DNA from: Arthrobacter sp. NicSoilB4
Lineage (GTDB): Bacteria > Actinomycetota > Actinomycetes > Actinomycetales > Micrococcaceae
Length of the DNA stretch: 64,000 bases
Direction: 5' to 3'
Assembly: GCF_019977335.1 (NCBI RefSeq)
Contig: NZ_AP024653.1
Coordinates: 2,046,001 to 2,110,000 of the forward strand
The notes beneath the pieces were generated by a model. It searched no databases, was not told where the DNA came from, and worked only from the letters and a program-made list of their open reading frames with translations. Below, piece after piece: positions 53,258 through 63,608 of the stretch; positions within the stretch are counted from its first letter, which is position 1, and every line of letters begins with the position of its first letter. The position numbers and the translations under genes are program-made.

Positions 53258-54458
53258 CACCGACACCCAGGGCACCAGCGGGCAGGACCCCCGGAAACAG
53301 GGGCGCAACGAAGGAATCGCGCTGGGGCGCATCGCCGGCATCCCCGTGATCCTCGCCTACTCGTGGTTCATCATTGCCGCGTTCACGGTTGTCGTCTACG
53401 GCCCTGTGCTGCAGCACAACAACCCGCGGCTGGGCGTCGGCGCCTACTTCGTGGCGTTCGCCTACGCCGTCCTGCTGCTGATCTCGGTCCTCGTGCATGA
53501 GCTCGCGCACGCCCTGACCGCCAAGATCTACCGCTGGCCCAGCGAAAAGATCGTCCTCAACCTCTGGGGTGGCCACACCCAGTTCGAGAGCTTCACCGCG
53601 TCCCCTGGCCGGTCCGTCATCGTCGCGATGGCCGGTCCCGCGGCGAACTTCGTCCTGGCCGCCGGCGGCTGGCTCGTGCTGACCGCCGCCGACCTCACCG
53701 GGGTGCCGGGCATCCTGGCCAATATCTTCGTCTGGGCCAACCTGCTGATCGGCATCTTCAATGTCCTCCCCGGGCTGCCGCTGGACGGCGGCCGGCTCGT
53801 CGAATCCGCCGTCTGGAAGCTGACCGGCAGCCAGGAAAAGGGCACGGTGGCCGCCGGCTGGGGCGGCCGCATCATCGTGATCGCCCTCGTCGTCTGGTTC
53901 GTGGCCCTTCCGCTGCTCAGCGGCGGCGAGCCGGACCTGTCGCTGGTGCTCCTCACCCTCCTTGTCTGCAGCTTCCTCTGGATGGGAGCCAGCGCCGCGA
54001 TCCAGCAGGCCCGCCTGCGGGGCCGGCTCCCGGGCGTGGAAGCCGGCGCCCTCGCCGAGCCAGCAGTGGGCCTCCCCGAATCGGCCACGGTGGCCGATGT
54101 GCTGGCACTGGCGCCGGATCCCGCCACCGGCGCGGCTCCCGCCGTCGTGCTGTACCGCCCGGACGGGCGCCCGTCTGCCGTGGTCGACGCCGGTGCCCTC
54201 GCCACTGTTCCCGCGGCCGCCACTGCCGCCACGCCGCTCACGGCCGTGTCCTACTCCCTCGGCGCAGGCGCCTACGTGCCCGAGTGGTCCAGGGGACAGG
54301 AACTGATCCAGTACCTCGCCCAACTCGAGGGCCTGGAGTATGCCGTCGTCGACCGGGACGGAACCGTCACCGGCCTGCTCCACCAATCCGCAGTCCTTGG
54401 GGCCCTTACCGGCAAGGGCAACGGCGCCGGCAAGCGGATGTACGGCCAAAGCCGGTAG
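53250..54458 (+). CDS. Site-2 protease family (M50B) zinc metallopeptidase with CBS domains
   Basis: This 402-residue membrane protease has LLLISVLVHELAHALTAKIYRW (HELAH, zinc) and a second metal/active-site motif NVLPGLPLDGGR. About six membrane helices come before a C-terminal CBS-like pair (about 275-385). The start is GTG 53250, overlapping the HAD gene stop. Similar SpoIVFB/Rip-type proteins cleave membrane-bound regulators. It is followed by trmI and the proteasome cluster. Confidence 0.88.
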   Translation: MADTDTQGTSGQDPRKQGRNEGIALGRIAGIPVILAYSWFIIAAFTVVVYGPVLQHNNPRLGVGAYFVAFAYAVLLLISVLVHELAHALTAKIYRWPSEKIVLNLWGGHTQFESFTASPGRSVIVAMAGPAANFVLAAGGWLVLTAADLTGVPGILANIFVWANLLIGIFNVLPGLPLDGGRLVESAVWKLTGSQEKGTVAAGWGGRIIVIALVVWFVALPLLSGGEPDLSLVLLTLLVCSFLWMGASAAIQQARLRGRLPGVEAGALAEPAVGLPESATVADVLALAPDPATGAAPAVVLYRPDGRPSAVVDAGALATVPAAATAATPLTAVSYSLGAGAYVPEWSRGQELIQYLAQLEGLEYAVVDRDGTVTGLLHQSAVLGALTGKGNGAGKRMYGQSR

Positions 54459-54583
54459 AGTTACCTGCCGGTCGTGTATTTCCGGACTGTTATTCCCGCC
54501 AGGGCCCACGTCCCGGGCACGAGCCGGCGGCCAGCCGGCCCCATCCACGGCCACACAGCTTTACAGGAGCGAGGAACATTTTC

Positions 54584-55687
54584 ATGAGCAGCGACACCGC
54601 CGCAGGCACCACCCCGGACGACGCCGGAACAACCAGCCGCGCAGCAACCACCGGGCCGGACGCACGGGCGGCCGGCACGGCCAGTGCCGCCGCCCCGGTC
54701 GGGGCAGCGCGGCGCCGCGGACCGTTCCGGGAAGGCGAGCGTGTGCAGCTCACCGACGAGCGCGGCCGCATGAACACGATCAGCCTCGAGGCCGGCGGCG
54801 CGTTCCACACGCACCGCGGATTCCTCAACCACGACGAGATCATCGGCAAGCCGGACGGCTCTGTGGTGGTCAACAACGTCGGCCAGCAATACCAGACATT
54901 GCGGCCCCTGCTCTCGGACTTCGTCCTCTCGATGCCCCGCGGCGCAGCCGTCGTCTACCCCAAGGACGCCGGCCAGATTGTCACCATGGCGGACATTTTC
55001 CCCGGCGCACGCGTCGTCGAGGCCGGCGTCGGCTCCGGTGCCCTGTCCATCTCGCTGCTCCGCGCCGTCGGCGACAACGGCTACCTGCACTCCTTCGAGC
55101 GCCGGGAAGAATTCGCCGACATCGCCCGCGGCAACGTCGAGACGATCTTCGGCGGCCCGCACCCGGCCTGGCAGATCTCCCTCGGCGATTTCCAGGAGGA
55201 AGTGGTCCGCACCGAAGAGCCCGGCTCCGTGGACCGCGTGGTCCTGGACATGCTTGCCCCCTGGGAATGCCTCGACGCTGTCGCCACCGTGCTGGCCCCG
55301 GGCGGTGTGTGGATCAACTACGTCGCCACCGTGACGCAGCTTTCCCGGACCGCGGAGGCCATCCGGGCCGACGGCCGTTTCACCGAACCCGACGCCTGGG
55401 AGTCCATGGTTCGCGGCTGGCACCTCGAGGGCCTGGCGGTCCGCCCGGACCACCGCATGGTCGCCCACACCGGCTTCCTGCTGGTCACCCGGCGGCTGGC
55501 CGACGGCGTCACGGGCATCTCCGTGAAGCGCCGCCCGTCCAAGACCGACTTCAACGAAGACGACGTCAACGCCTGGACCCCTGGGGCCGTGGGGGAGCGG
55601 GCCGTCTCGGACAAGAAGCTGCGCCGGGCCGCCCGGGACGCCATCGCCGGAACCAACGTCAAGGACGATCCGGATATTACGAAGTAG
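54584..55687 (+). CDS. trmI: tRNA (adenine-58-N1)-methyltransferase TrmI
   Basis: This 367-residue SAM-dependent enzyme methylates A58 in the T-loop. The N-terminal domain (after a disordered Ala/Thr-rich 45 residues) holds GPFREGERVQLTDERGR. The Rossmann core has ARVVEAGVGSGALSISLLRAVG, LHSFERREEFADIARGNVE, DRVVLDMLAPWEC and WINYVATVTQLSRTAEAI. In M. tuberculosis trmI (Rv2118c) precedes mpa in the same order. Start ATG 54584 is preceded by AGGAGCGAGGA. It heads the trmI-mpa-dop-pup-prcBA-pafA segment. Confidence 0.95.
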   Translation: MSSDTAAGTTPDDAGTTSRAATTGPDARAAGTASAAAPVGAARRRGPFREGERVQLTDERGRMNTISLEAGGAFHTHRGFLNHDEIIGKPDGSVVVNNVGQQYQTLRPLLSDFVLSMPRGAAVVYPKDAGQIVTMADIFPGARVVEAGVGSGALSISLLRAVGDNGYLHSFERREEFADIARGNVETIFGGPHPAWQISLGDFQEEVVRTEEPGSVDRVVLDMLAPWECLDAVATVLAPGGVWINYVATVTQLSRTAEAIRADGRFTEPDAWESMVRGWHLEGLAVRPDHRMVAHTGFLLVTRRLADGVTGISVKRRPSKTDFNEDDVNAWTPGAVGERAVSDKKLRRAARDAIAGTNVKDDPDITK

Positions 55688-55769
55688 TCCGTATTTCGGA
55701 AGACTCCAGCGGCACCCGGCTTCTTGGGGCTAATGTCTTAATAGAAGCGTAGGAAGGGGCTGATGCACG

Positions 55770-57563
55770 ATGGAGACTCCGAACACTGATCCGGGCCTGA
55801 CCCCGGCAGAGGACGCGGCGGCAGCCGCGGGACAATCGCAGGCCGACGCTGACCGCTACGGCGCCGGCGAACTCTCCGTGGCCGAGCGGCAGGTCAATAT
55901 CCTCCGGGACAAGCTCCGGCATATTGACCGCCAGCTCGCCGCCGCCACGCAGAACAACTCCAAGCTCGTGGCCATGCTGGAGACCGCCAAGCAGGAAATC
56001 CTCCGACTGAAGAACGCCCTGGACCAGGAGGGCCAGCCACCGTACAGCTTCGGCACGGTGCTGCAGCTGAACCCGAAACGCCATGCCTCCGCCGGCAACG
56101 GCGGGCAGGCCGCCACCGAAGAATCCGTGGACATCTTCAACGCCGGCCGCAAGATGCGTGTGGGCATCAGCCCGCTGGTCAACATGAACCAGCTCGCTGT
56201 TGGCCAGGAGGTCCTCCTCAACGAGGCGCTCCTGGTGGTCGCCGGGCTGGGCTACGAACGGGCCGGTGACCTGGTCACGCTGAAGGAACTGCTCGGCGCG
56301 GACCGCGCACTGGTGGTCGGCCGCGCCGACGAGGAACGCGTCATCCGGCTCTCCGGGCCCCTGCTCGCGCAGAAGCTCCGCGTCGGCGACGCCCTCTCGA
56401 TCGATTCCCGCACGGGCTACGCCCTGGAGAAAATTCCTCGCTCCGAGGTGGAGAACCTCGTCCTCGAAGAAGTGCCCGACATCACCTACCAGGACATCGG
56501 CGGACTGGGCCCGCAGATCGAGCAGATCCGGGACGCCGTGGAACTGCCCTTCCTGCACCCGGACCTGTACCGCGAACACGGCCTCAAAGCGCCCAAGGGC
56601 ATCCTGCTCTACGGCCCCCCGGGCTGCGGGAAGACGCTGATTGCCAAGGCCGTCGCCAATTCCCTCGCCGCCCGGGCCGCCGAGCGCACCGGCAAGACGG
56701 ACATGAAGAGCTACTTCCTGAACATCAAGGGTCCGGAGCTGCTGGACAAGTACGTCGGAGAAACCGAACGGCACATCCGGCTGATCTTCGCCCGCGCCCG
56801 GGAGAAGGCGTCCGAGGGCAGCCCCGTCGTGGTGTTCTTCGACGAAATGGACTCGCTGTTCCGCACCCGCGGCACCGGCATCTCCTCCGACGTCGAGACC
56901 ACCATCGTCCCGCAGCTCCTCAGCGAGATCGACGGCGTCGAACGGCTCGACAACGTGATCGTGATCGGCGCGTCCAACCGCGAGGACATGATCGACCCGG
57001 CGATCCTGCGGCCGGGCCGGCTGGACGTCAAGGTCAAGATCCACCGCCCCGATGCCGAGGCCGCGGCCGACATTTTCAACAAGTACATCACCGCCGACCT
57101 GCCGTTCCACGAGTCCGATCTCGCCGAGCACCACGGTGATGTGCAGGCCACCGTGGATGCGATGGTCCAACGCACCGTCGAGGCCATGTACTCCACCGAA
57201 AAGTCCAACGAATACCTCGAGGTCACGTACGCCAACGGCGACACCGAAATGCTCTACTTCAAGGACTTCAATTCCGGCGCCGTGGTGCAAAACGTCGTGG
57301 ACCGGGCCAAGAAGTACGCGATCAAGGACCTGCTGACCGTGGGCCAGAAGGGCATCCGGATCGACCACCTGCTGCGGGCCGTCGTCGACGAGTTCCGCGA
57401 GCACGAGGACATGCCCAACACCACCAACCCGGACGACTGGGCACGGATCTCGGGCAAGAAGGGCGAACGCATCACCTACATCCGCACCATCGTCCAGGGC
57501 AAGGCGGGGCAGGAGCCCGGCAAGTCCATCGAGACGATGCCCAGCACGGGCCAGTACCTGTGA
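55770..57563 (+). CDS. mpa: Proteasome-associated AAA ATPase (Mpa/ARC)
   Basis: This 597-residue hexameric ATPase unfolds pupylated proteins and feeds them to the 20S proteasome. Order: coiled coil (about 36-88, Pup-binding), OB interdomain, then the AAA module with Walker A GPPGCGKT (about 281-288), Walker [10 protein letters not shown] (about 353-358) and the second region [15 protein letters not shown]. The C-terminus GQYL carries the penultimate Tyr used for docking to the proteasome alpha-ring. It overlaps dop by four bases. Confidence 0.97.
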   Translation: METPNTDPGLTPAEDAAAAAGQSQADADRYGAGELSVAERQVNILRDKLRHIDRQLAAATQNNSKLVAMLETAKQEILRLKNALDQEGQPPYSFGTVLQLNPKRHASAGNGGQAATEESVDIFNAGRKMRVGISPLVNMNQLAVGQEVLLNEALLVVAGLGYERAGDLVTLKELLGADRALVVGRADEERVIRLSGPLLAQKLRVGDALSIDSRTGYALEKIPRSEVENLVLEEVPDITYQDIGGLGPQIEQIRDAVELPFLHPDLYREHGLKAPKGILLYGPPGCGKTLIAKAVANSLAARAAERTGKTDMKSYFLNIKGPELLDKYVGETERHIRLIFARAREKASEGSPVVVFFDEMDSLFRTRGTGISSDVETTIVPQLLSEIDGVERLDNVIVIGASNREDMIDPAILRPGRLDVKVKIHRPDAEAAADIFNKYITADLPFHESDLAEHHGDVQATVDAMVQRTVEAMYSTEKSNEYLEVTYANGDTEMLYFKDFNSGAVVQNVVDRAKKYAIKDLLTVGQKGIRIDHLLRAVVDEFREHEDMPNTTNPDDWARISGKKGERITYIRTIVQGKAGQEPGKSIETMPSTGQYL

Positions 57564-59230
57564 CGGCAGCGCCCGGCCAGCCGGCCGCCGATACCGGCGG
57601 GCTGCCGGCCGGCGGCGCCATGCGGGTCATGGGTTCGGAGACCGAATACGGCATCCATGCGCCCACCGCCCCCGGCGCCAACGCCACAATGATGTCTGCC
57701 CGGGTGATCCAGGCCTACGCCCAGGTGACACGGCAGCGTGCGGCCGGCGGCGCCGAAACCCGCTGGGACTACACCGACGAGGAACCGCTGCATGACGCCC
57801 GCGGCTGGACGCTGGAGCGCAGCCAGGCGGAACCCGACCAGCTGACCGACCAGCCGCCCGTCCTCGACGCCGAGGCTGTTGCCCTCGCCTATGGGCGGCA
57901 GGAACTGGAGGCCGACGGGGAGGACGAGTCCGGCACGCTCCTGATGAACATGGTCCTCGGCAACGGCGCCCGGCTGTATGTCGACCATGCCCACCCCGAG
58001 TACTCCAGCCCGGAAGTGACCAACCCCCGGGACGCCGTCGCCTGGGATGCCGCCGGTGATCTCGTGGCCCTTGCCGCGGTGCGCCGGCTGGCGGCCGATC
58101 CCGAGCTGCCTCCGGTCAACCTGTACAAGAACAACACCGACAACAAGTCGGTGTCCTACGGTTCCCACGAAAACTACCTCATGCCCCGCAACGTGCCCTT
58201 CGGAGACATTGTCCGCGGCCTGACGCCGTTCTTTGTCACCCGCCAGATCATCTGCGGGGCCGGCCGGGTCGGCATGAAACAGGACGGCTCGCGGCCCGGC
58301 TACCAGATCAGCCAGCGGGCGGATTTTTTCGAGACCGAAGTCGGCCTGGAAACCACCATCCGCCGGCCCATCATCAACACCCGCGACGAACCGCACGCGA
58401 CGGCGGACAAGTACCGGCGGCTGCATGTCATCATCGGTGACGCCAACCTCAGCCAGGCCTCCAACTACCTGAAATTCGGCACCACCGCGATGGTGCTGAG
58501 CCTGATCGAGGCCGGCCTGGCGCCCAGGCTCGAAATCCACGAGCCGGTCGCCGCGCTGCAGGCCGTCAGCCATGACACCTCGCTCACTGCCACCTTCCGG
58601 CTGCTCGACGGGCGGCGGATCACCGCCCTGGACCTGCAGTGGATCTACTACGAAGCCGCCGCGAAGCACGCCCAGGACACCGGCGTGGCCGACGCCGTGG
58701 ACGGGGACGGCCACACGCATCAGGTGCTGGAACGCTGGCAGGCGACGCTGACGGAACTGGGAAGCGACCGGGCCAAGGCCGCGACCTCCGTGGAGTGGCT
58801 GGCCAAGCTCTCCCTGCTGGACGGCTACCGGGAACGCGACGGGCTCGACTGGGGCCACGCACGGCTGGGCCTCGTGGACCTGCAATGGGCGGACATCCGG
58901 CCTGAAAAGGGACTCTATTACCGCCTGCTGGCACGCGAGCGCATGCAGCGGCTCGTCGACGACGGCCGGATCCAGCGGGCGGTCACCGAACCGCCGTCGG
59001 ACACCCGGGCGTTCTTCCGGGGCCGCTGCGTCAGCCGCTTCGGGGCCGACGTGGTCGGCGCCAGCTGGGACTCCGTGATCTTCGACGTACCCGGCCGCGG
59101 CAGGCTGCAGCGCGTCCCCACCCGGGAACCGCTGCGCGGAACCGAGGCCCTCACCGGCGGGCTTTTCGCGCGGCACCGCGAAGCCGGACCGTTCCTCTCC
59201 GAGCTGCTGGGACTCCCACCCGGTTCCTAG
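57560..59230 (+). CDS. dop: Depupylase/Pup deamidase Dop
   Basis: This 556-residue carboxylate-amine ligase-like enzyme deamidates the Pup C-terminal Gln to Glu and removes Pup from substrates. The conserved start [16 protein letters not shown] (ATG 57620) is preceded by 20 extra residues if the GTG at 57560 is used. GTG overlaps the mpa stop (GTGA), so it is listed, but ATG 57620 is equally possible. [15 protein letters not shown] holds the catalytic Asp (residue 142 from GTG), followed by [13 protein letters not shown] and [10 protein letters not shown]. It retains the Dop-loop region. Confidence 0.95.
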   Translation: MTAAPGQPAADTGGLPAGGAMRVMGSETEYGIHAPTAPGANATMMSARVIQAYAQVTRQRAAGGAETRWDYTDEEPLHDARGWTLERSQAEPDQLTDQPPVLDAEAVALAYGRQELEADGEDESGTLLMNMVLGNGARLYVDHAHPEYSSPEVTNPRDAVAWDAAGDLVALAAVRRLAADPELPPVNLYKNNTDNKSVSYGSHENYLMPRNVPFGDIVRGLTPFFVTRQIICGAGRVGMKQDGSRPGYQISQRADFFETEVGLETTIRRPIINTRDEPHATADKYRRLHVIIGDANLSQASNYLKFGTTAMVLSLIEAGLAPRLEIHEPVAALQAVSHDTSLTATFRLLDGRRITALDLQWIYYEAAAKHAQDTGVADAVDGDGHTHQVLERWQATLTELGSDRAKAATSVEWLAKLSLLDGYRERDGLDWGHARLGLVDLQWADIRPEKGLYYRLLARERMQRLVDDGRIQRAVTEPPSDTRAFFRGRCVSRFGADVVGASWDSVIFDVPGRGRLQRVPTREPLRGTEALTGGLFARHREAGPFLSELLGLPPGS

Positions 59231-59319
59231 GGACAAAGAGTCCCGCAGCGGCCCCCGGCGTGGCAATATGGCTTACAGGAAGTCCCTCGCGCAGACGGGA
59301 CGGACAGAAGGAGAAGACA

Positions 59320-59523
59320 ATGGCAGGCCAGGAGCAACAGCAGCCGCAGCCGCGGGACACCGAAGTTGACGAGGACGTCCCCGCCGCCCCGCCGGCCCCG
59401 GCGGAGGGACAGGCATCGGCCGCCACGCAGGGCGTCGACGACCTGCTCGACGAGATCGACGGTGTGCTGGAGTCCAACGCCGAAGAATTCGTGCGGGCGT
59501 TCGTCCAAAAGGGCGGCCAGTAG
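59320..59523 (+). CDS. pup: Prokaryotic ubiquitin-like protein Pup
   Basis: This 67-residue disordered protein becomes an isopeptide tag on lysines of target proteins. It ends VQKGGQ, so Dop must deamidate the terminal Gln before PafA can ligate it. The helix-forming segment VDDLLDEIDGVLESNAEEFVRAFVQKGG binds the Mpa coiled coil. The only lysine is Lys64, three residues before the C-terminus. ATG 59320 has AGAAGGAGAA 5 nt upstream. Confidence 0.97.
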   Translation: MAGQEQQQPQPRDTEVDEDVPAAPPAPAEGQASAATQGVDDLLDEIDGVLESNAEEFVRAFVQKGGQ

Positions 59524-59611
59524 GCCGGCGGACCACGGCGGCCCAGGGGTTGCGCCGACACAGGGCTGAGTGCCGGAAGTCGTTGATTCACTACGTTGAG
59601 GGAGTGCACCA

Positions 59612-60439
59612 GTGCAGGAAACCACAGCCAACCAGGTAGCAGCCAACGCCACGTCCTCCTTCACCGAACATCTGCAGCGCCAGCGCCCCGATTTGCTGCC
59701 GTTCGGCCAGCAGCTCGGGGCGGGGGCACCAGCGGCGGGCACGGCGCCGCTGCAGGCGCCGCACGGGACCACAATCGTCGCGCTTAGCTATGCCGGCGGC
59801 GTGCTGATGGCAGGGGACCGGCGCGCCACGATGGGCAACGTCATCGCCAGCCGGCATATCGAGAAAGTCTTCCCGGCGGACCAGTATTCGGTGCTCGGCA
59901 TCGCCGGCACCGCGGGCATCGCCCTCGACATCACCCGGCTATTCCAGGTCGAACTCGAACATTACGAGAAGATCGAAGGGACGCTGCTGAGCCTGGACGG
60001 CAAAGCCAACCGTCTCGGTGCCATGATCCGCAGCAACCTTCCGATGGCGATGCAGGGACTCGCGGTGGTGCCCCTGTTCGCCGGCTTCGACCGGCCGGCC
60101 GGCGTCGGACGCCTGTTCTCCTACGACGTCACCGGCGGCCGGTACGAGGAGCAGGAGCACCACTCGGTCGGTTCGGGCTCGATGTTCGCCCGCGGCGCGC
60201 TCAAGAAACTCTGGCAGCCCAACCTCACCGAGGAGGAGGCCGTCGCCGTCGCCGTCGAAGCGCTTTACGACGCCGCCGACGACGACTCCGCCACCGGCGG
60301 CCCGGATCCCGTCCGGCAGCTCTGGCCGGTGGTTTACATCGTCAACCGAACAGGCGCCTACCGGGTCCCGGAGCGCGAGCTCGCGGCGATGGCCGGCACC
60401 ATCATTGAATCCAGGGCCGTGGCCCAGCGGGAGGCCTGA
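59612..60439 (+). CDS. prcB: 20S proteasome beta subunit PrcB
   Basis: This 275-residue Ntn hydrolase is made as a precursor. The propeptide covers residues 1-52, and cleavage exposes Thr53 in [25 protein letters not shown]. The Lys of [20 protein letters not shown] and Asp17-type residues are present. It forms the two inner rings of the proteasome. GTG start 59612. It is followed by prcA with 1 nt between them. Confidence 0.96.
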   Translation: MQETTANQVAANATSSFTEHLQRQRPDLLPFGQQLGAGAPAAGTAPLQAPHGTTIVALSYAGGVLMAGDRRATMGNVIASRHIEKVFPADQYSVLGIAGTAGIALDITRLFQVELEHYEKIEGTLLSLDGKANRLGAMIRSNLPMAMQGLAVVPLFAGFDRPAGVGRLFSYDVTGGRYEEQEHHSVGSGSMFARGALKKLWQPNLTEEEAVAVAVEALYDAADDDSATGGPDPVRQLWPVVYIVNRTGAYRVPERELAAMAGTIIESRAVAQREA

Positions 60440-60440
60440 G

Positions 60441-61148
60441 ATGACCCAGCAGTTCTACGTATCGCCCGAACAACTGATGAAGGACCGCGCGGATTTCGCG
60501 CGGAAGGGCATCGCGCGCGGGCGCTCCGTAGTGGTCATCAGCTGCCGGGACGGGATCGCCCTCGTGGCCGAGAATCCGTCCCCTTCGCTGCACAAAATCG
60601 GGGAAATCTACGACAAGATCGCGTTTGCGGCCGTGGGCAAATACAACGAATTTGAAAGCCTCCGCCAGGCCGGTGTGCGCTACGCCGACGTGCGCGGCTA
60701 CTCCTACGACCGGGAGGACGTCACGGCCAGGGGCCTCGCCAGCGTCTACGCGCAGAGCCTGGGGGCCGTGTTCACGGCAGAACAGAAACCCTTCGAGGTG
60801 GAACTGGCCGTCGCCGAGGTGGGGAACTCCCCGGAAGAAGACCACCTCTACCGGCTGACCTTCGACGGGTCGATCGCCGACGAGAACGGCTTCATCGTGA
60901 TGGGCGGCCAGGCGGACAAGGTCTCGGAAGCCGTGGCAGCGGGCTGGCAGGGCCAACTCGATTTTGCCGGCGCCATCAGGCTCGCCCTGTCCGGCCTCGT
61001 TGCGGACAAGGAAACCACCACGCTGCCGGCATCGGCCGTGGAGGTGGCCGTCCTGGACCGCGGCTCGGAAAGCAGCCGCGGCACCCGCCGCGCCTTCCGC
61101 CGGCTTGAGGACGCAGACATCACGGCATTGCTTGCTGAGGAGAACTGA
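60441..61148 (+). CDS. prcA: 20S proteasome alpha subunit PrcA
   Basis: This 235-residue outer-ring subunit begins [71 protein letters not shown], typical of actinobacterial alpha subunits. It lacks the N-terminal catalytic Thr. The final residues are TALLAEEN. It forms the gate that docks Mpa. It follows prcB by 1 nt and precedes pafA by 1 nt, so the three are one operon with pup. Confidence 0.96.
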   Translation: MTQQFYVSPEQLMKDRADFARKGIARGRSVVVISCRDGIALVAENPSPSLHKIGEIYDKIAFAAVGKYNEFESLRQAGVRYADVRGYSYDREDVTARGLASVYAQSLGAVFTAEQKPFEVELAVAEVGNSPEEDHLYRLTFDGSIADENGFIVMGGQADKVSEAVAAGWQGQLDFAGAIRLALSGLVADKETTTLPASAVEVAVLDRGSESSRGTRRAFRRLEDADITALLAEEN

Positions 61149-61149
61149 G

Positions 61150-62514
61150 ATGGACAAGCGAATTTTCGGCATCGAAACAGAGTTCGGGATTTCCTATTCG
61201 AGCCCGGAGTCCCGCCCGCTGGCACCCGAAGAGGTGGCCCGCTACCTGTTCCGCAAGGTGGTCAGCTGGGGGAGGTCCTCCAACGTATTCCTGACGAACG
61301 GGTCCAGGCTGTACCTCGACGTCGGATCCCACCCGGAGTACGCCACCGCCGAGTGCGACGACCTCGCCCAGCTGATCGCGCACGACCGGGCGGGCGAACT
61401 GATCCTGGACGACCTCGTCGACGAGGCCCAGGAACGGCTCGCAGCGGAGGGCTTCAACGGCACCGTCTACCTGTTCAAGAACAACACCGACTCCGCCGGG
61501 AACTCCTACGGCAGCCACGAGAACTACCTCATCCCGCGGCGCGGCGAGTTCTCCCGGCTGGCCGAGATCCTGATCCCGTTCCTGGTGACCCGGCAGCTGA
61601 TCGCGGGCGCCGGCAAGATCCTCAAGACCCCGCACGGAGCCACGTTCGCGTTCTCCCAGCGTGCCGACCACATCTGGGAGGGCGTTTCCTCCGCCACCAC
61701 AAGGTCCCGCCCGATTATCAACACCCGCGACGAGCCGCACGCCGACGCCGAGTTCTACCGCCGGTTGCACGTGATCGTGGGGGACTCCAACATGTCCGAG
61801 ACCACGGCGCTGCTCAAGGTCGGAACCGTCGACCTGATCCTGCGGATGATCGAGGCCGGCGTCATCATGCGCGATATGCGGATGGAGAACCCCATCCGAA
61901 GCATCCGGGAAATCTCACATGACCTCAGCGGACGTGCCCTGGTCCGGCTCGCCAACGGCCGGCAGCTCACCGCCCTGGAAATCCAGCGCGAATACCTGGG
62001 CAAGGTCACGGCGTTCGTTGCGGAACAAGGCGCCCACAACGCCCACGTCCCGCTGATCCTGGACCTCTGGGAACGGACGCTGGACGCGATCGAAAGCGGC
62101 GACACCAGCAAGATCGACACCGAAGTGGACTGGGCCATCAAGAAGAAGCTCATGGACAACTACCGCGAGCGGCACAACCTTGGCCTCGACGCTCCCCGGA
62201 TCGCCCAGCTGGACCTGACCTACCATGACATCTCCCGGACCCGCGGGCTTTACTACCTGCTGCAGTCCCGGGGGGCCGTGCGCCGCGTGGTGGACGATAC
62301 CGCGGTCAAGGACGCGGTGGACGCGCCGCCGCAAACCACCCGCGCCAAGCTCCGCGGCGACTTCGTCCGCCGGGCACAGGAACTGGGACGCGACTACACC
62401 GTGGACTGGGTGCATCTGAAGCTCAACGACCGCGCCCACCAGACCCTGTTGTGCAAAGACCCGTTCCGCAGCGTCGATGAGCGCGTCGATGCCCTGCTGA
62501 ACTCTATGGGCTGA
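61150..62514 (+). CDS. pafA: Pup-protein ligase PafA
   Basis: This 454-residue carboxylate-amine ligase-like enzyme uses ATP to link the Pup C-terminal Glu to a target lysine. [15 protein letters not shown] contains the ATP/Mg Glu (Glu9), and [19 protein letters not shown] contains the catalytic Asp57. It carries [24 protein letters not shown] and [31 protein letters not shown]. The ATG lies directly after the prcA stop. It is a paralogue of dop in the same cluster. Confidence 0.97.
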   Translation: MDKRIFGIETEFGISYSSPESRPLAPEEVARYLFRKVVSWGRSSNVFLTNGSRLYLDVGSHPEYATAECDDLAQLIAHDRAGELILDDLVDEAQERLAAEGFNGTVYLFKNNTDSAGNSYGSHENYLIPRRGEFSRLAEILIPFLVTRQLIAGAGKILKTPHGATFAFSQRADHIWEGVSSATTRSRPIINTRDEPHADAEFYRRLHVIVGDSNMSETTALLKVGTVDLILRMIEAGVIMRDMRMENPIRSIREISHDLSGRALVRLANGRQLTALEIQREYLGKVTAFVAEQGAHNAHVPLILDLWERTLDAIESGDTSKIDTEVDWAIKKKLMDNYRERHNLGLDAPRIAQLDLTYHDISRTRGLYYLLQSRGAVRRVVDDTAVKDAVDAPPQTTRAKLRGDFVRRAQELGRDYTVDWVHLKLNDRAHQTLLCKDPFRSVDERVDALLNSMG

Positions 62515-62624
62515 TACCCAGCTTTCCGCGTTATTCTGGAGGGGTGCCGTTCGCGGCCAACGCTTGCTTTGCCGCTGGCAACTGCCCGGCGAGGCGTCCA
62601 TCCTGCCCCGACGAAAGTTCTTAA

Positions 62625-63563
62625 GTGCGCCGACTACTAGCAATCCTTCTTCCCGGACTTCTGCTGCTGACTGCCTGCGGCGGCGGCGAACCTGCCGCAC
62701 CGGAACCCACCAGCCAGTCCGCCGGTGAGACCGCCAAGCTGGACTCCGTCAAGCTGACGGAGAACGGCGACAAGAAAGCGCCCGGCGTTGAATTCGCCAA
62801 GCCCCTCGAGGTCAAGGAACCTACCGTCAAGGTGCTCAAGGAAGGCGACGGTGACCGGGTCAAGGCGAACCAGATCGCTTCCATTTCCATCGTTGCCCTG
62901 AACGGCAAGGACGGCTCCACCCTGGAGGACACCTTCCCGAAGGATCCGGAAGAGCTCGAACTGAACGACGAGCTCAAGACCAGCAGCGCCGTCATCTACA
63001 ACGCCTTCGTGGGCGCGAAGGTTGGCTCCCACCTGGCACTCGCCGTTCCCGGCGCTGCGGCCGCCGAGGGCGCCGAAGCGCAGCCCACCCAGCTCCTCGT
63101 CGTCAAGGTGCTCTCCGTCAAGGACGCCCCGCCGGTGCTGGACAAGCCCGAGGGTGAAACTGTCACCCCGCCGGCAGGCCTGCCGACCGTCAAGGACAAC
63201 GACAAGGGCACGCCGGAGATCTCCGTCGAAGGCGTCGCCGCCCCGACCGCACTGGTGTCCCAGGACCTCATCAAGGGCACTGGCCCGCAGGTCAAGGAAA
63301 CCGACACCCTCACCGTGAACTACGTCGGTGTGGCGCTGGCCGGCGGCAAGGTCTTCGATTCCAGCTTCGAACGCGGCGAGAAGGCCACCTTCCCCCTCAC
63401 CGGTGTCATCAAGGGCTGGACCCAGGGCCTCGCCGGCAAGACGGTCGGCTCCCGCGTCCTCCTCGTGATCCCCAAGGACCTTGCCTACCCCGACGCCACG
63501 GCTGGCAGTGGCCAGCCTGAAGGCGACCTCGTCTTCGTCGTCGACATCCTCGGCGTCAAGTAA
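62625..63563 (+). CDS. FKBP-type peptidyl-prolyl isomerase lipoprotein
   Basis: This 312-residue lipoprotein has a signal and lipobox LLLLTAC with Cys18, so it is anchored on the outer face of the membrane. The C-terminal FKBP domain (about 205-312) has VSQDLIKGTGPQVKETDTLTVNYVGVALAGGKVFDSSFERGEKATFPL, VIKGWTQGLAGKTVGSRVLLVIPKDLAYPD and LVFVVDILGVK. An N-terminal degenerate FKBP-like half (about 60-180) suggests internal duplication. It folds or refolds secreted proteins at prolines. GTG start. A second FKBP gene follows 45 nt later. Confidence 0.9.
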   Translation: MRRLLAILLPGLLLLTACGGGEPAAPEPTSQSAGETAKLDSVKLTENGDKKAPGVEFAKPLEVKEPTVKVLKEGDGDRVKANQIASISIVALNGKDGSTLEDTFPKDPEELELNDELKTSSAVIYNAFVGAKVGSHLALAVPGAAAAEGAEAQPTQLLVVKVLSVKDAPPVLDKPEGETVTPPAGLPTVKDNDKGTPEISVEGVAAPTALVSQDLIKGTGPQVKETDTLTVNYVGVALAGGKVFDSSFERGEKATFPLTGVIKGWTQGLAGKTVGSRVLLVIPKDLAYPDATAGSGQPEGDLVFVVDILGVK

Positions 63564-63608
63564 CCACCACACCTGCACCACCACCACCCAAGCCACGAAG
63601 GAGCAGCC

